This document shows, one piece after another, positions 32,701-47,700 of a DNA stretch of 64,000 nt. The DNA comes from Gavia stellata (Eukaryota > Chordata > Aves > Gaviiformes > Gaviidae). Position 1 is the first letter of the stretch; each line of letters starts with the position of its first letter. Position numbers and translations under genes: made by a program. The notes beneath the pieces were generated by a model that ran no database searches, was not told where the DNA came from, and saw only the letters and a program-made list of their open reading frames with translations. The DNA is taken from positions 1,116,001 to 1,180,000 of the forward strand of contig NC_082620.1 of NCBI RefSeq assembly GCF_030936135.1. Reading direction: 5' to 3'.

Positions 32701-35700
32701 GGGGATATTTGTTTTCGTTGAAGTGTGATTCAGTTTGTGTGAGATGCTGTGTGTTTTGGATATTGTCTGAATTGTTTTAAGCTCAATGATTGAAATACAG
32801 AAGTATTTTACTATAAATGTTGTATCAGCAGTTGCATTACAGGATGTGAAAGGTAGAAGATGGGTACGGCTTTAGCTCTGCTGTCTTGTCTGTGGCATTT
32901 TATTAAAAATACTATTTTTTCCAGATGTGCACAGGCATCTGATGCAACCAAAGGTCTGGAGGACAGCCAGAGAACCGTACCTGTTAGTTTTGGAATAGAC
33001 CGAAAGCTAAAGTAACTCCAGAAAGGAGTGGGCTGGTATGTGTCACTTGGCCGAATAGGAGATCAAAACCTTGTTCTCCCGTGACTGTCTCCTCCTGATT
33101 GCTCCTGTGTGATCTCCGTCAAGCCCGCTTGCTTGCGGCCTCACTTTGTATATTTTTACAGCATTTACCAAGACATTTGCTTAGTCTTAGTCTTGTATAG
33201 CTGCCATTCAGGGTAAGGCTACTACTATTATTTTTCCCCCCCCCCTTCAAAATCGAAAGGTGATGAAGGGAAAATATGGCAATCGTCACAAGTTCTGGCT
33301 CACATCAAATTTGCCTATGTCACCCCAGCTCTTCCTTGGCCACAGCTCGGGGCTTTTGTGGGTGTGGTGTTCCTCTTTGAATGCTTATCTGCTATTAAAG
33401 ATTCCTGCTTTTTTCCCCCCAATTCCATCTGGCTTTCTTGAACGATGTAGCTTCTTCACTCTGAAGACTCCACCGTGTTCGCTGGGAGTGATGCTTCTGA
33501 CCACCTCTGAACTGCTGCCCATCTGGGATGAGCGTCTTCCGTCTTGCCTGGCGATGGCTGCAATTAGTTTGCTCAGTGGCCTCACTTGATAAAGCGACCC
33601 AGGAGATTTTCCCAGCCCATCTCTTTTTCTCCCAACCCTTCCGTTCACTTCCATCTTTAAATGTTTTAAATAAGCATCGCTTTACCAAAGCAGGTTAGGG
33701 AGGAATTGGGTGTTTTTTAAACTGACAAAACCGGGGGGGTGTGGTTAGCTTTGCCTGTGGTGGTTATCAGCTGGGGCAGACATGTCTTCAGCGAACAGCA
33801 GCTGGGGCGGTTTTTTTGGCAGCGTCTTTGCATTCATCCTCTCTGGAGGGAGGTTTGCAGTGTGCAGAGTCGCCTCTAACGTGCGTGCTTGCGGGGGTTC
33901 TTGGGAGCTAGCATACCATTTCCCTGCTGAACTGTTTCTTACGTAAATATGTTTTTTAACACTTCCTGAATGCTTGGTAGCCAGAGGCTGGTCTAGAAGA
34001 ACTTTGTAGAAGAAAGCGGTGTTAAGATATCTCTCTCTTTCAGGTAATGGAATTTTTTTTTCCCTTCTGTTGTAGTTAATTGCAAAAATAAATGCGGTTA
34101 ACAGTATCCAAAGGACTTTTTTCTTGCTGCACCATGCTGAGAAATGCCTTGTTCAAGATGCTTTCTTCCCTCTGAGCTTGGTTCAATTTTTAGATGCTGA
34201 AGGGTGTTTTGAGACTTTGTTTTAACTTCATTTTACATCATGTTTATATGAAACAGACAAAAAAAAAATTCCAGTGCTTTGCCAAATATTTTTGGAAAGA
34301 ACAGCTTTGTGGATAATCATTTTCATGTTCTACCTGCTCCTTGGTGTGTTAAGGCTATAGAAGAATCTCCTCTACTCTGAAAAAAGGCTTTGAGAGATTA
34401 GCCTTCAAGTAGTCACTTGAGGCGGGTTGGTTAAGAAATATACTCGACGTTAGATTTAATCAAGATTCGGACAGTGGAGTTAGAATTGACTATCACTCCT
34501 GTAATCCGGTTATTTTTAGATCAGGATCAGTATGTGCCACTCCCCAGGTTGTCTATACCATTGCTCTGAAGGCAGACAGATCAAAACGCCGTTTGACAGA
34601 GTGGATCTTCTCCAGTTTTGTACTTGCTGCTTCATCCTGGTAACACATCCCTTATTAAACACGTTGTGCCAAAACTTGGCAATTCGGAGCAAAGGAATTC
34701 CAGTGCAGCACTGAGGGTTGTTATTCAAGATCCAGGTCAAATATGTAAGTAGAAACATCGTGTTGGTGTTGATGGCGGGACTTCAGCTCCTTTTGTATTC
34801 AAGAAATATTTGGAATTGTGTTGGGGAGGAGCCTGGTGAGTCACCGAACACTTAATCGCCTTTTAGCTCTTGGGTGTCTTGGAGGAAAAAGGCGCAGGTA
34901 TGAAATACCTTCAGGATGTGGATAAGATGTGCCTAAGCAGGTGCTTTAGTTATTGCGGTGTCAGAAAGTCTTTCGTGCTTGAAGGCCTAACAGTGGGATG
35001 TAGCAAGTCCTGAGGCTTGCTGCTGTCCTCAAAGCGTGGGAAGCTCACGAGAGCTTCCTGAGCATCAGGATACCGCTTAGGCACTGCGTGAGGTCCTGAG
35101 CTTTTTACACGTGCTAGTTTCGGCTGAGTGCCTCAAGGGGAACGGTATTTGTGAAAATCGAGACCTTAGCTCTCACTGCTGAGTGCTGGAAAGCCATCCT
35201 TTGCCATCTTGGAAGGGATGTGTGTTGTAGCTGATGTTTGGCTGTGTGTTTTCTCTTGCCTAAAGGTGAGAACAAAACTGTTTCATTGCGGTAGCTTTCT
35301 ATCGTCAGCTCAGGAAAACAGTAGGTTTTATCTGGATTGAAGCCTAAGCAATAGCTATGGACCAGGAGGAATTATGAGATGCAGAAACTACACTTAATTT
35401 GGGGTCCCAAATCCAGGCATCTTTTGAAAGAGTCTGTTGGTGAATTGCCAAGAAATCAAACGGTTTTAAGACCAGCAGCATGAAGGCTTTCTCCGAGTTA
35501 ACCGTATGCTCAGGGGCTGTTCTGGGGAAGCAGCACAGTTTTTATATTGCTGAGGCTGTTTGCCGTTCCCTGTTGTCGTAGAGAAACCTGATTGCAGGGG
35601 GATCGAGTGGAGCAAAGTGGGGTTGCTTGCATGGGAGGTGAGTGAATCTGGATTGTTTTAAAGGAGCTTCCGTACTTTGTCGACGTGCCCTGACTGCAGA

Positions 35701-38700
35701 GAGAATCGGAGCGCCTAATTTGCTAAATTCCCCTTAAGAACTGGGAAATTGTGATAAAATAGTCCTTCCAGGTACTGAAAAGTGATTGCCCAAAAAGTAA
35801 AAATCAGCTGTACGCATGCCTGGCAAGCGCTCCACAATACTGTCATTTTGGTTGTGTCTAGCAATCATATCAACTTCCCCTTAGAAACCTTTGGTGTTAG
35901 TGTGGGCAGAAAAAGGCCAAAGCTTGCATGGAGTTCATCTCATGGTGCCTTCAAGCAAGGAATTACTTCACCAGAAGCTGGAATTGTGACTTTTTTGTGC
36001 GTTATTCACAGGGAGGGCTTGTCTTTGCTGTGTGCAGGATGTCCACTCATAGGTTTTGGCTTCTGAGTTGTTAATGTCAGTGTAACCACAGCGTAGGAGC
36101 GGTCGCTGGTGTGAAGCTGCCCGTGAGAGACCTCAAATGCCACGTATTTTGAACTTTAGACAAGCAGGTAGGATCAGAGAGCAGACTCATTTTCCCCGTC
36201 CATGGGAAAAGAGTTTGCAGGGTTTCTGTGGTCTTTTTATGGGGCAGGACAATAATATTTTAAGAGCTTCCCAATCTCAGAGCTGACTTAGGCAGCTGCA
36301 AAACGTGATTGAACTGAAATCAGTGAACTGATTACAATCTCTATACCAAAAGTGTATGTCGTGCCCTTTACAGTTTACAGCTCAGTAAAGGCAAGGAAGA
36401 CAAAAACAGGAAACCTTTACTGACAGTACTTTGAAGTGGCTCGCTTGGTTGACACATCTTTCGGTCGCGTTGTTTGTCCCTTAAAACCTATTTATATGCC
36501 GGGGTGTTGAGGCCGCATGCAGAATGCGCTGTCTTGCAGCCGAAGTGTTCACGCTGAAAGTAGCAGAGAGCCCAGCAGTTGGGACTTAAATCTACCTGGT
36601 CCATGGCAGTTGGACTTGGAGCTCTTTTACTGGCCTTAATAAATTTAATGAGGTTCTTTGGCTTTTCTTAGGTCTTAATTTTTTTCCCCACGTGAATATT
36701 CAGATATAAGCAGCATCGCATAGCTCTCATGTAGCTTGTAATAGCGTATGTGAGAACTTCTGCCTTTTTTTTTTTTCTCTTAGTTGTTTTATTGAGTAAC
36801 TTTTATTAGAGATTGTTTGATTTCTAAATGCTGGCATTTCATAATTGCATCTCGAAATGTGTGTTATCTTTGATCAGTCCTTCTGGACTGTACAAAGCAG
36901 AATTAAGTAGAACAAATATTTACATCTTGATTTACCTGAAAACGGAGTGTACTTTCATGCAGACATTATTGATGTTCTCCTATCTGTGGTGGTAGCATTA
37001 AAGCTTTGGAGTAAAGAGTTTTTATTTAAGTTGCTGCTTGATGCATGCTGTGTTCAGGAATATAAATAAATAAAACTTACCCTGCTACGTTTTGTTCTTA
37101 ATCATCAACGCAGTAGTCTTTCACTTGTAGTTAGGAAATGGAAAGAGAATTTCCTGTCGATATACCATCTCTGTTTATAATGCCAGAGTTGCAAATTGAA
37201 GCCCACGTCATTGCCAATCAGAAATAGGTGTTTTATGGACTGTGTTTCTTTGTTTCTTCACTATTTCCACGTTTCTTTAGACTTGGTTTCAAACTTGCAT
37301 ATTGTAGCAGCTGCTGCCTTCAGCAGGGTTTCAAGCGCACAAAGAATTACCTGAATTTATGCTGGGTAACTTTCTTTTGTTGCTCTCTCTTTGTTCTTTC
37401 TCGCCTTCTTTGAGGGTGTTTTGGTAATTGGACAGTTGGACCTGAGAGCATGTAGCACCCTGGCATTAAAAAAAAGGGGAAAAAAAAGAGGTGCTACAAG
37501 AGCATGCTGTAAAATCCCACTTCTGCAGCAGCTACAGATACTCTACTGTGTGCAGTGCAAGGGGGTTTTGTTTCTTAAGTTCCTCTTCCCCACTTTATGA
37601 GCCGCCTGCTTGACGTCGCCGTTCCCCACCTGCGAAGAAACAAAGGAGGCAAAAAATATTCCTGCAGCCGGGGAGGGGAGCGCGGCGGGAGCGTGTGCAT
37701 GTGTTTCAAATGCCTCTTTGTGCTGCGAGGTGTACATTCGGATACGGCTCCGGGTGCAGCGGGCTGCGCGCGTGGTCCGTTCCAGTGGATTCTCCCTCTG
37801 GAGGCATGCGGGATGCCTGAAGAACAGTAACTTTTTGCACAGCTGGCTATTCTTAATGAGACCTTCCACCATTTTCCAATGAAGCAACAGATCAGCACTT
37901 CTAAAAAGATCTTTATCTTAACGGTTAAGAATGGGAGTCCTTTCTGTATTGAAAAACCTGAAAGGAAATAGCATCCTGTGCGAACTGTGGCTTTGTGCAT
38001 ACTTATGTAATGGGCTATCAATCAAATTTAATTAAAACTGTGGTAACGGCAGAGTTTTACTCCCTTTTAGTTCAGCTATGACACAGGGGGAAAACTGTTT
38101 TTATCTTTACAAGCTGTTCTTGCAGAAGTTATTGCTGTGATTGCAATTAAGAAGCCCTTGTTTTTAGGGCACATAAATTAGTTTGCTGCTTTTTATAAAG
38201 AAACTTCTTCCCCCTTGGCCAACTCCAAAAATAGATGCGGAGTCCCCGAAAGTGAAGTGCTTAAATGCAGCAGTATGGGTTCGCGTGTTTGGTGGTGCAG
38301 AAAGACGGGTTTTTACCAACTTTGTCTTTCGTGTGGTTATTTAAAGTAAGGCTGCTGTAGGAAAATGGAGCCTGCTCGCTCAGGTCTCCTTTGAGCGAAT
38401 CTGCCTGCATCCTGCGTGTGAACCATGCAAGAGCTCCCTCTTCTATAGTAGGTTCATTTGGCGATTGGTGTGCTGTCCCCTTGCATCCTATGGTTAGAAG
38501 AATAAATGTTGAAGGGGTGGAAATAATGTGCTTTGTTGTTTTTTCTGGCTTAAGTGTTTCCTTCGTAGGGTTATGTGTGAGGCTTGCTGCAGAAACCTCT
38601 TTGCAGCAGTCCTTCCAGCATCAAAATCTTGGCTCTGCAGTGGTCAAGACTTCAGAAACAGGGAGAGTTCAAACCTTGCTCCTTGGCTGTAGGCTCCAGC

Positions 38701-41700
38701 GTGCAACGAGTGCCCCGTTTGGGAGAGAGGAGGAGCAAGCCTAGACATACGTGCATTCGCCGCCCTTGGTTTTTACAGCAGAGTATTTCTGTTCCTTGGG
38801 ACATGCAGTTTGCAAGAAGGTACCTGACGGCCACGTCTTAAACCACGTGGAGGGTCCAGCCTCATGGCCATGTGAGAATGCACTCTGGGTGCTTGTGGCT
38901 GTGTGGCAGAGGAGCTTGCACGTACCCGTATTTCAACATCTGGGAGAAGAAATATCCCCCGGCAAGTGTGAATCCCTTTGAGATAGTGCTCGCCTTCATC
39001 GCTCTGCGTTTTAGACTGGTGGTCCTGCGTGGCCATGTTAAATGGCACGCCAGTATCAACTGGGGCCCTCCTCCTTTGACCTTTTCTAGGTATTTTGGTT
39101 AGCTACTGAGCTCCGCTGAGTTTTTACGGTAACACTAAGAAAACGAGGAAGGGGGTGTTGGTTTTGTTTGGTGAAATCAATATTAAATTTATTTTCTCTT
39201 GAACTGTGAAAGGCTTGCATGCTTTGTAGCGTGTTGGGTAACTATCTCGAAATGGGGAGCAGGTCTCTAAATGTAAAGGACCCGGAGAAGGAACACAAAC
39301 ATTTCCTCAGTACCAGGAGTGGAACAATAGCTCATTGTGGGGAGGAAGGGATTGCAGAAAAGCAAGCAGACTTTCAGAAATAGGGGGTTATTTTCTATAG
39401 CTTACTATTTATATTGCACTTGGAGGCTCTTTGGGAACTAGATGTCCAGTTCCTGGAATGTGTGTCCCTTGGTCGAGGAAGGTTGGGCGCGAGCAGAGCA
39501 TGTCCTTTCAGTCGGCGTTTGTTAATAGACAATGCCTGGGTTACGGGCCGCTTGGAAAGCGGCTCTGTGTTCATGCGAGAGTCCCCTCTCTCTCTGCCTC
39601 GCAGCTTGGCAGCTGAGGAGACGTCCCCTAAAGAGACAGGACTCTTCTTCCTCCCACCCTCACTTTCTTTCTGCTATATATCGGGCCGTTGAATAGGCTT
39701 GCATTGACCAGAAAGACAAAGAAGTCTTTCAGGCTCTAGCTTTAGCCACAGCCAGTGTGCTGTGGGCTTTTGTTAATATATTCTTTCAGTCCCCCCTTTC
39801 TCTTTCAGCAGCCCTCACTCTCATTGTTAATACATTTCGGGAGCAGCACTGATATTTCTGAATTAATTTTGTTTGCTCAGTTCGCAGGAAAAGTTGCAAA
39901 AAGCTGGGGAGAGAACGTGTTGCCTCTTACGTCTCCGCAGAGTATTTTCTTTCATGCCTTTAGCAGGGAAAAGTGGATCGTGTAAACAGATCCTGGCAAA
40001 TCCATGCATGAGCGGAACGTGGTTGTGGAGCGTTAACGCCTGTGCAGGCTGCGTGCACGCGGAGACTAAATGGCTTGTTCCAGTGCTTGGGAATACTAAA
40101 TGGCTTTCCCCCGCCCCGGCTGGATTAGTCTCCATGTTGTCCTGTTTAATTTTGTTACTGCATTAGCCAGCTAAAGATGTAAGCTCTTATTAAAACAGCT
40201 GTTTCTGCTAAGTGGCAGTATAGAGTTGAAGAGTTATCATTCAACAGTCGCAAATTCATTCAGTATCATCCTAAACCGACTTTATTTTGCGGGTGGATGT
40301 GCGGGGGGGGTTTCCTCCTACCAATAGGTAGAGACGACCAAAAGGAAAGCTATTTTTCCAATTCCACGTTAGTAAATCTGAAAGCTACTGGTAGGTGCTC
40401 TCTAATCATTATGAAATATCGGTGTGGGAATTAATTCCTGGAAATAAAATGTTAAGAAGCAGCTGATGGAAAGCGCTGGTGCATAACGGGCATGCAAAAA
40501 TGAATGTAAATGCTGACAGGAGTAAGGATTGAGGTAGAATGATTGTTTCTTATCGTGAAACGCAGACAGTCATTTTTGGGGGAGCGCGCCCCAAAATCAA
40601 ATGTACTGTTGGGTGAAACAAACTGGGAGAACAGGACAGCGATGAATTTCATTGTGCAGATGAGATCGTGTCAGCAATACTGTTGCAATCGAGAGATGAC
40701 CACAAAGACTGCCTCAGGCTTCGAAGCACCTCAGTGCACCTATTTTCCCAGAAATAGTTGTTTTTTCAGTATTCTGAACTAATTTTTAATAGCGCCTAAA
40801 GCTGCGTTGTCTTCGGCTAGCATCTCCTCGACTGGAGCATAAATTGTGGAGTTCAGAGAACTAAGTGAGGCTGTATTTCTGCACCTTCTAGAGGCTAGTG
40901 TAACACTGCGGTGAGTATGTGACAAGTGGGGAGAAAAATGGTATTCAGACCCATGGAGAGGCTTGAGCAAGTGGCAGAAGGAATACTTGTCGTGAGAGCA
41001 GGACTTATTTCTTCCCTAATGGAGGATGACTTAAACTTTTTAATAGATGGATGCTGAGCACACAGTTTCAAGCTGGACACAGTAGCCCCAGACACGGCTG
41101 TTCATCACTCCCCACCAGCCATCTTGTGCCATGCGGTTGGGAAAGAGCGATTGCCTAACTTTCCTGATGAGAAAGTACCCATGTGTGCATATGCTTTTTT
41201 TTTTTAAGGACTTGAAGGCTTTAAGATCCATAGTCTTTTAATAAATGAAACCGACTTCAGATAGATACAACAGTACAGGGATGTACGATAGGAGAATGTG
41301 CCTAGGTCGGCATTTCTTTGCCACCTATCCGGAGGGGCACGGATCTGTCTGCAGTATCCTCGATCATTTTGAGCACATATTTTTCAGTGATGCTTTACTA
41401 CAATTTTTTTTGTAGCATTTTCTAAATCAGCCTATACTTTCACATGCAAAATAGGAATCAGTGCTTCTCCTCCCATCTCCTACCTCTTGGCACCACCTCA
41501 TTAAATGGGACAAAACACATTTTGAAATACTTTGAGACCATTCAGTGAAACACAGATCTGGTTCATGTTGTTGCTCTTTGGGAGGAAGCTCTCCGTCATC
41601 TCAAATTTAGCTTCGTGTTTGAAAGGCTGCCTTCACCGCATGACCCCCCCAAAAAATCTAATATTTCATTAATTACTCAGAAGGGCTTACTTTAGCCAGG

Positions 41701-44700
41701 GAAAACTTCACAACTGGTTGGCCACACAGTGCAAACACTCCTCGTGCCTTGGTAAGTGTTGTCTTAATTCTGTTATTCTTGTCAGAGGGTCTGGTTCTAG
41801 TTTTTGGGGGTTTTTTTTAGCTTTGTCAGTAAATGCCTGGGGTAAAAACACTGTGTGGCAGCGTAGCCCAACAGGGGGAGTCTGAACTTTAAATAAAGCC
41901 TTGTCTGAATTCCTTCCAATTTCCTGTACAAAGAGATGAGCCTTGCCGCGTGTCTAGAAGGCTAATAAATTTAGGCTCTTGCGGATCAAAGGGGAAATGA
42001 ATTTGAAGGCCTAGGGGCCTTCACTTCACTTAAAAACTATGGAATGTGTCCGTGAGACAACACTCAAATTGTCCTTTCTACTTTTTTTTTTTTTAATTTA
42101 TGCCCAAACTTTCCCAACAAAGTTAAAATAAGTTGTTTTCTTCATGTCTTCAGTGAGTGAAATAGTGTAGCTGCCCCACAGCCTCTCCCTTTGGTGGCAG
42201 AAGGTTTGGACCTTGGGACCGGACCCAGTTTGCTGGATTTTTGCACACTTAGGCCTAATCGAAGCACTTCAGTGTCCCTTGTTGCAAAAATCCACCCGAT
42301 CGCTTCATTACAGCAGCTGAAACAAAATAGGTTTTCTGAGTTCTTCAGCTGGCTTTTCTTTCTTTTGCCGGGGAGGAATCTGCCCTCTTCCTTTGCAAGC
42401 CTTTTCTGGAAGATTTGTTGTAATAAAAATCTTGGGTTTAAAAGCCCTGGCATATGTTTTGACCTTGGGTGCCCTTTTTACTGCTCTTCTTTTCCTGTCT
42501 TTGATGTCTGAGCGCAGCATATTTGTGGCGATTTCCACAGGCATGTGTTGAGCTCAGAGAGACGTGGCTGTGCTTCCGGACTTAAAACGCCGGTTGCTCG
42601 AACTCAGTTTTGATTAGTTTTGAGTAAAGAGAGATTTTTATAATGCATAACCATCAGCCTGGGACTCTCAAATTGGCTAATTAACTATTGGGAGCGTTCT
42701 TGGAGCTCAGAGGTGGGAAGCAGCTCTGGGATGGCTGGAGGGGGATTGATGTAGGTAGGTTAGGAGGGGTCTTGACCAAACTTGTGTGATGTCTTGACCC
42801 TCTGAACTATACCAGGGACAGCTCCATCAGACAAGGGAAGGGACAATCCCTGTTTTAGTCCCATAAGCCTTTCCCACTCCAAAAACATAAAATCCAATTG
42901 CATGCATGTTAATACTGGCTTAGCTGAACTGGCAAAAGCACCCGTGGAGCACCTCCCGAGCAGAAGAATGCAGCATATTGAATGTGTGTATTTGACTTAT
43001 GTGGTGATAAAAAACGCCTGCAGCTGCTAAAGCTGGGTCAATAGTTGCCTTCCTATTTGGGCTGATATTGGAGAAAGCTTTTCTGTTTCCCTGACATGGC
43101 TCAAGTACAGAATGCAGGAGATGAGTCAGAAAATGACAAAATGAGCTGTTGCCTTTGTTTTATCGGGGGGTCTGTGCTAAGAGCAGCCAGATTTGCACCC
43201 AACTGCTGGAGTAGCCCATTGGGTTTTGAAATGTGTGAAAGAATTCGATCAACTCTCCTTTTTCAGGTCCTTGCATCCTCTTCCATGCTTTCCCCTCCTA
43301 CCTCTCTGTTTTCAGATCCAGCTCTTCTGCTGGGAAATAAATATAAACTTGCTTGCTTTTTCACATCCTCTTACTAATTCTCATAGTACTGTTTTTCATG
43401 CAAACTCTTCTGTTTCAGGTGTCTGTCCTCTTGAGGTCTGTTTACATTGTGGTTTTTTTTTTCCTTTGAAAGTTTGAACCTGCTTGGAAATAGGTACACG
43501 GGGATTTATTCTGTAGGGCTATAGATGGTTTGGCATGGCCCCATGCCAAAATCAGTGCAGGGAGTGGGGTAGGGGGGCAAAACTCAGGTGCTTGAGGAAA
43601 ACCTGGCACTGCTGTTTGCTCCTTTTACTACGTAGCTATTGGATTTCAAAAGCTTTTTGGGGGGATGAGAACGCAGAATTTCTTTTCTCTCTTCCCAAAT
43701 GTCATAAATGCCCGTTTCTTATGCTCCACCATCATCCACATGTCTCCAAAAAGCGAGCAAGTCAGCTGTCCCTGCTCAAAGGAGTTATTGAAGTGCGTGA
43801 GTCCCGGAAGCCATCGCAGGCTGCTTTGTGAGCTGGTTAATTCAGTGACTGGTGAGGCCCCAAAAACACGAGGATCTCGAGCAGACAGCTCTTCTGAGCT
43901 CTTCCCCACTGGCTAGCGTGGATGAGCAGAGACAGCGTTAGTGCCTGCCTTGTTATTCACCGTGCAAAGCATGTAAGCACCGGGCTCAGAGCCGAATCTT
44001 TTAATTCGGGCAGCAAGGCGTTGCAGTGCTCCACGTGGTTGCATCCAAATCCATGTACATGCTTCACCCTTAGAGGTTGAGCAGTGTAAAAGATCATCGG
44101 GCTTCAAAAGCGGGCCACATGTCTTAAGGTAGGATGTGAAAGCTGACCTGGGGATGCTCTACTCCAGTATGGAGAGACAGTGGCTTGCCCGCTGCTGTTC
44201 AACCAAGCCTGTGTCGCTTGGTTCACGGCAAAGGAGGAGAAAGGGCGGTAGCTGAAATTTAAACGGAACAAACTTAGCTGCTCGCTGAGCTTGTCTTTCA
44301 AACCTTGCTTCTCATGGTTCTTGCTGTGACAGTTTTAGGAAGTTAAGAAACGCCCTGTTCCTCTGTCTCCGGGAGGTTATAGAGCAGATGTGCCCGGAAG
44401 GTTGGGGGGATGCTGTCAGTCACTGTGCTTTAGGGGTTGGCTTGAAAGAGAGGGGGAGATGTCCTCCAGTCCTGTGCTGAAGCCCCAGGTGAGACCTCGG
44501 CTCTTGTGTGAATCATCTGGGGTCAGAGACAGACACACGTAATAACTGAATAACAGGTCTGTTCTGAGCCCGTGAACTGGTTTCTACGCTCTTAAAAGAC
44601 ATCATGAAACAGAAACTCTGTTCTAGAATCAAGTGCTCTTCCGATGTCCGCAGCCAAGGGGATTAACGCCCCTGAAGGAAAAAATGTGATTTTTACTATT

Positions 44701-47700
44701 ATTGTTAACTTCTATGAATGTCAGAGTCCCTCTCCTTCTGTAGCAAGAGTATGAGGAACCCAACAGCAGTAAAAAATGCAAAAGCTGATCATTCAGTATG
44801 TATTTCAGTGACTCCTTAAAATGTAGCAGATCAGGTAAACACCGGGTAAAGTAACATGAAATTAAAACAATCAGACTGGAAATCGGAGTGTATCCATAAT
44901 AAAATTAATGCTTTGTGGTAATACTTAATAGGAGCTGCATGGTGAAATGTTAACTTTTTTTGCTTGAGCTCTGTTCTGTAGCCTTAATGTTTCTTTTTCC
45001 TCTTGGCTGACGGCCCCGTTTCTGTGCCTGTCGTGCAGTAAGTGGCCTCCCTGTGCGTGTTTCCGTATCTCGGCACATCTCAAATTCCCATTGCCACTCG
45101 GAGGGTCCTAAAGGGTGCTCATATTTTTCCATTCGAGAGTGCCTGCCTCCCTGGATGGCCCAAAGAGCTGCACCGACTCCTTTTCCTCCGTTCACTGCCT
45201 CTTCAGTTACAGAAACGTAAGAGGAGGGAGCCCCGTGGGTTGTGTTTTGAGTGGGAGGGGGCTTTCCTCAGGTGGAGGGTTTTTTCTCCTTAGAAGCAGC
45301 AGTAACAGTCAAAGCTTGACTCCCCAATCCCTTCAGTAAGGAAGAGAAGTCCTAAAGGATTTTTCTTTATCAGGGCTGTTTTCTATACCATAACAGGGAA
45401 TTTAGTTTCTAGTGAAACAGTGGAAAGTAACTCCCTCTCATCAGTAGGATCATCCATGGATCGCCTTGGGGATTTGCTTTTGTATATATCAGCCAGTGTT
45501 TATACCTGTTGTCTTTACCTTAGGTGCCATGGCAGCAGCTAACCTGACCTGTGACAGAGATGGTCCTTAAAGTAGTGATGCGGTTTTCCCCGCTGCCGTA
45601 GGGCTCTGTTACTGCGAGTTGGCGCGCAGCATTGCAGGCTCGCTGGAAGAGGCGACTCCTATTAGTATTACATTTTACCCACCTAGCTGAGTAACCACTT
45701 TTGCTTGGAAAACAACCTTTTCTGTTCCCTATCTGTGCACAGATCCTCACTTGTCCTAGCAAAAGGTGTTTGGTTTCTTGTTCTGAATTTTTTAAAACGT
45801 GATTTAGTTCAGTTGGTGCAGATTTTCTTTGGATGCTTTCTGTTACAGTTGAGTAAAAGGCCGCGTATCCATTCACCTTGATGCGTTAAGAAGTATCTCT
45901 AAGGACGTTTGGTATAAGTCAACTCAAATATAAGTGTCCATTTAAACAATAAGAAGAAAAAGCCTTTTTATGTAGGGGCAAGGCCAAGTACCTCAGGCTA
46001 CAGCAAGTTTGATTAAATGAATCAGAATTCAAGGTCCGGAGATGCTGTTGGGGATTTCCCATTGGGTTTCCCCTTCAAGAGTGCTGTTGGTTGTGATCAG
46101 TATATGGTAAAGATTAGTAATACGTGGTATGAAGTGGAAGAAAGGCGGGGTTATATAAAAGTGAAGATGACTGATGAAATAGCTGACCTTGCAAAAGACT
46201 TTCTCTTGGCCATATGCTCTTAAAATATGGAGGAACAAAATGTATATACGATGACTCCTGATTATATTTAGAATACAAAAAGACATTATGCTTAATATTT
46301 CACTTAATTGGAGAAGCAGCTTCCCCAGCAAACTCTGACCAATGCTGGGTGCCTAAGAAACCTTATACAAGTCCACAGGTAGTGTGCGTGTTTTAGAAGC
46401 ATTCGGATGGGGACATAATTAAGTAAATGTTGAAATTGCATGTGTTTTTACTATAAATTATTCTATTGTTACCTATATTTTCAATTAATCCATTTAGTGA
46501 AAATGAAACGCATGTGAAAGGTGGTGAACAGCTTAGCTCAGCTTGGACATCTGTACGTTTTAATTAGCTGAGATGGTCTCTGAAGAGCTTTCTTAGTTAC
46601 GCTGTACTTGAATGCTTTTGAATTCTACAAAACCTGTTTTCTCTTTTTTCTTAAGGAAAACTCAGTTATCTCTGCAGAATCTTAAATTTTGCAAAAGCCT
46701 GGTCTACAGGTCCTTAAAAATTACTTTTTGAAACGCAGACTTAACCAAATTGCTTTAGATGAAATGTGAGAGTTGCCTAGCTTCAAGGGAGCTTCTTTTT
46801 TGTGTGTTCTGATCGTTTGTTGCTAAAGATCGGGTGATTCGTTTGGGTTGGGATGTACGGCGGTGCGAGTCTGACTGTGCCCATCCTTGGCGCCGATCGC
46901 AGAGAACAGCAGCTGAGGTTAGAAAACGGGTACAGGATTGCACGTTAGTCCAAGGATATGGTTAGTAAAACTTCTGCTGGCAGAATCAGTACCCAAATGC
47001 TGCAGGTATTCTTGATTAGCCCCTATTTTATTTTTTTTAAAGCAGTATTGGTTTTAGTCATAGGTGGAAAAGTCATAAACCCATCCCTTTTGTTAGGTGT
47101 TGCAAAGTCTGGATAGGACTTGGTTCAAAGCTTATAAATGCTCCTGAAGTGCTGTTTCTCTTACAGTATTTAAGGAATATATTTCAGAAGTGTCTGGGGA
47201 AATTAAAAGTTTGTTTGCTGGTAGCGGATAGCATAACTGCACTCAAAATGTATTTTCTTTATGCTGCTTTCTGATTCAGTGCAGCTTTTCCTCACTTGAA
47301 AAAGAAAGGCTCTGTCTATGCTGTGCAGGTAAGAGCTGACCTCGGAAACGCTTGGCTGATGTTAAACCCACTTGGTTGCAGAAGTGGTTATTACGGTTTT
47401 CAGTCCTTATGCCATCAAATGACACTATTTGCCGAGAAAAATCTTAGTGCATTGTAATCTTCTTATTTGTTGTGAAAATAGAGAAGGACGAAGAGTGGAA
47501 TGACTAGGGAGGAACGGGAAGGGCAGGATAATTTTCATCTTAAAGTATTATGGAAGATTATGGAATGAGAGCTCTTTATGCGGATAGGGATGCGATAACT
47601 GAAAGCCACATGAGGTGCTGCAGGCATCCATGAAAAATTGTTTAAAGTTAAATCTGCTTAAATATCTACATCACTCCATATTTTCACTGTGCAACATGGG

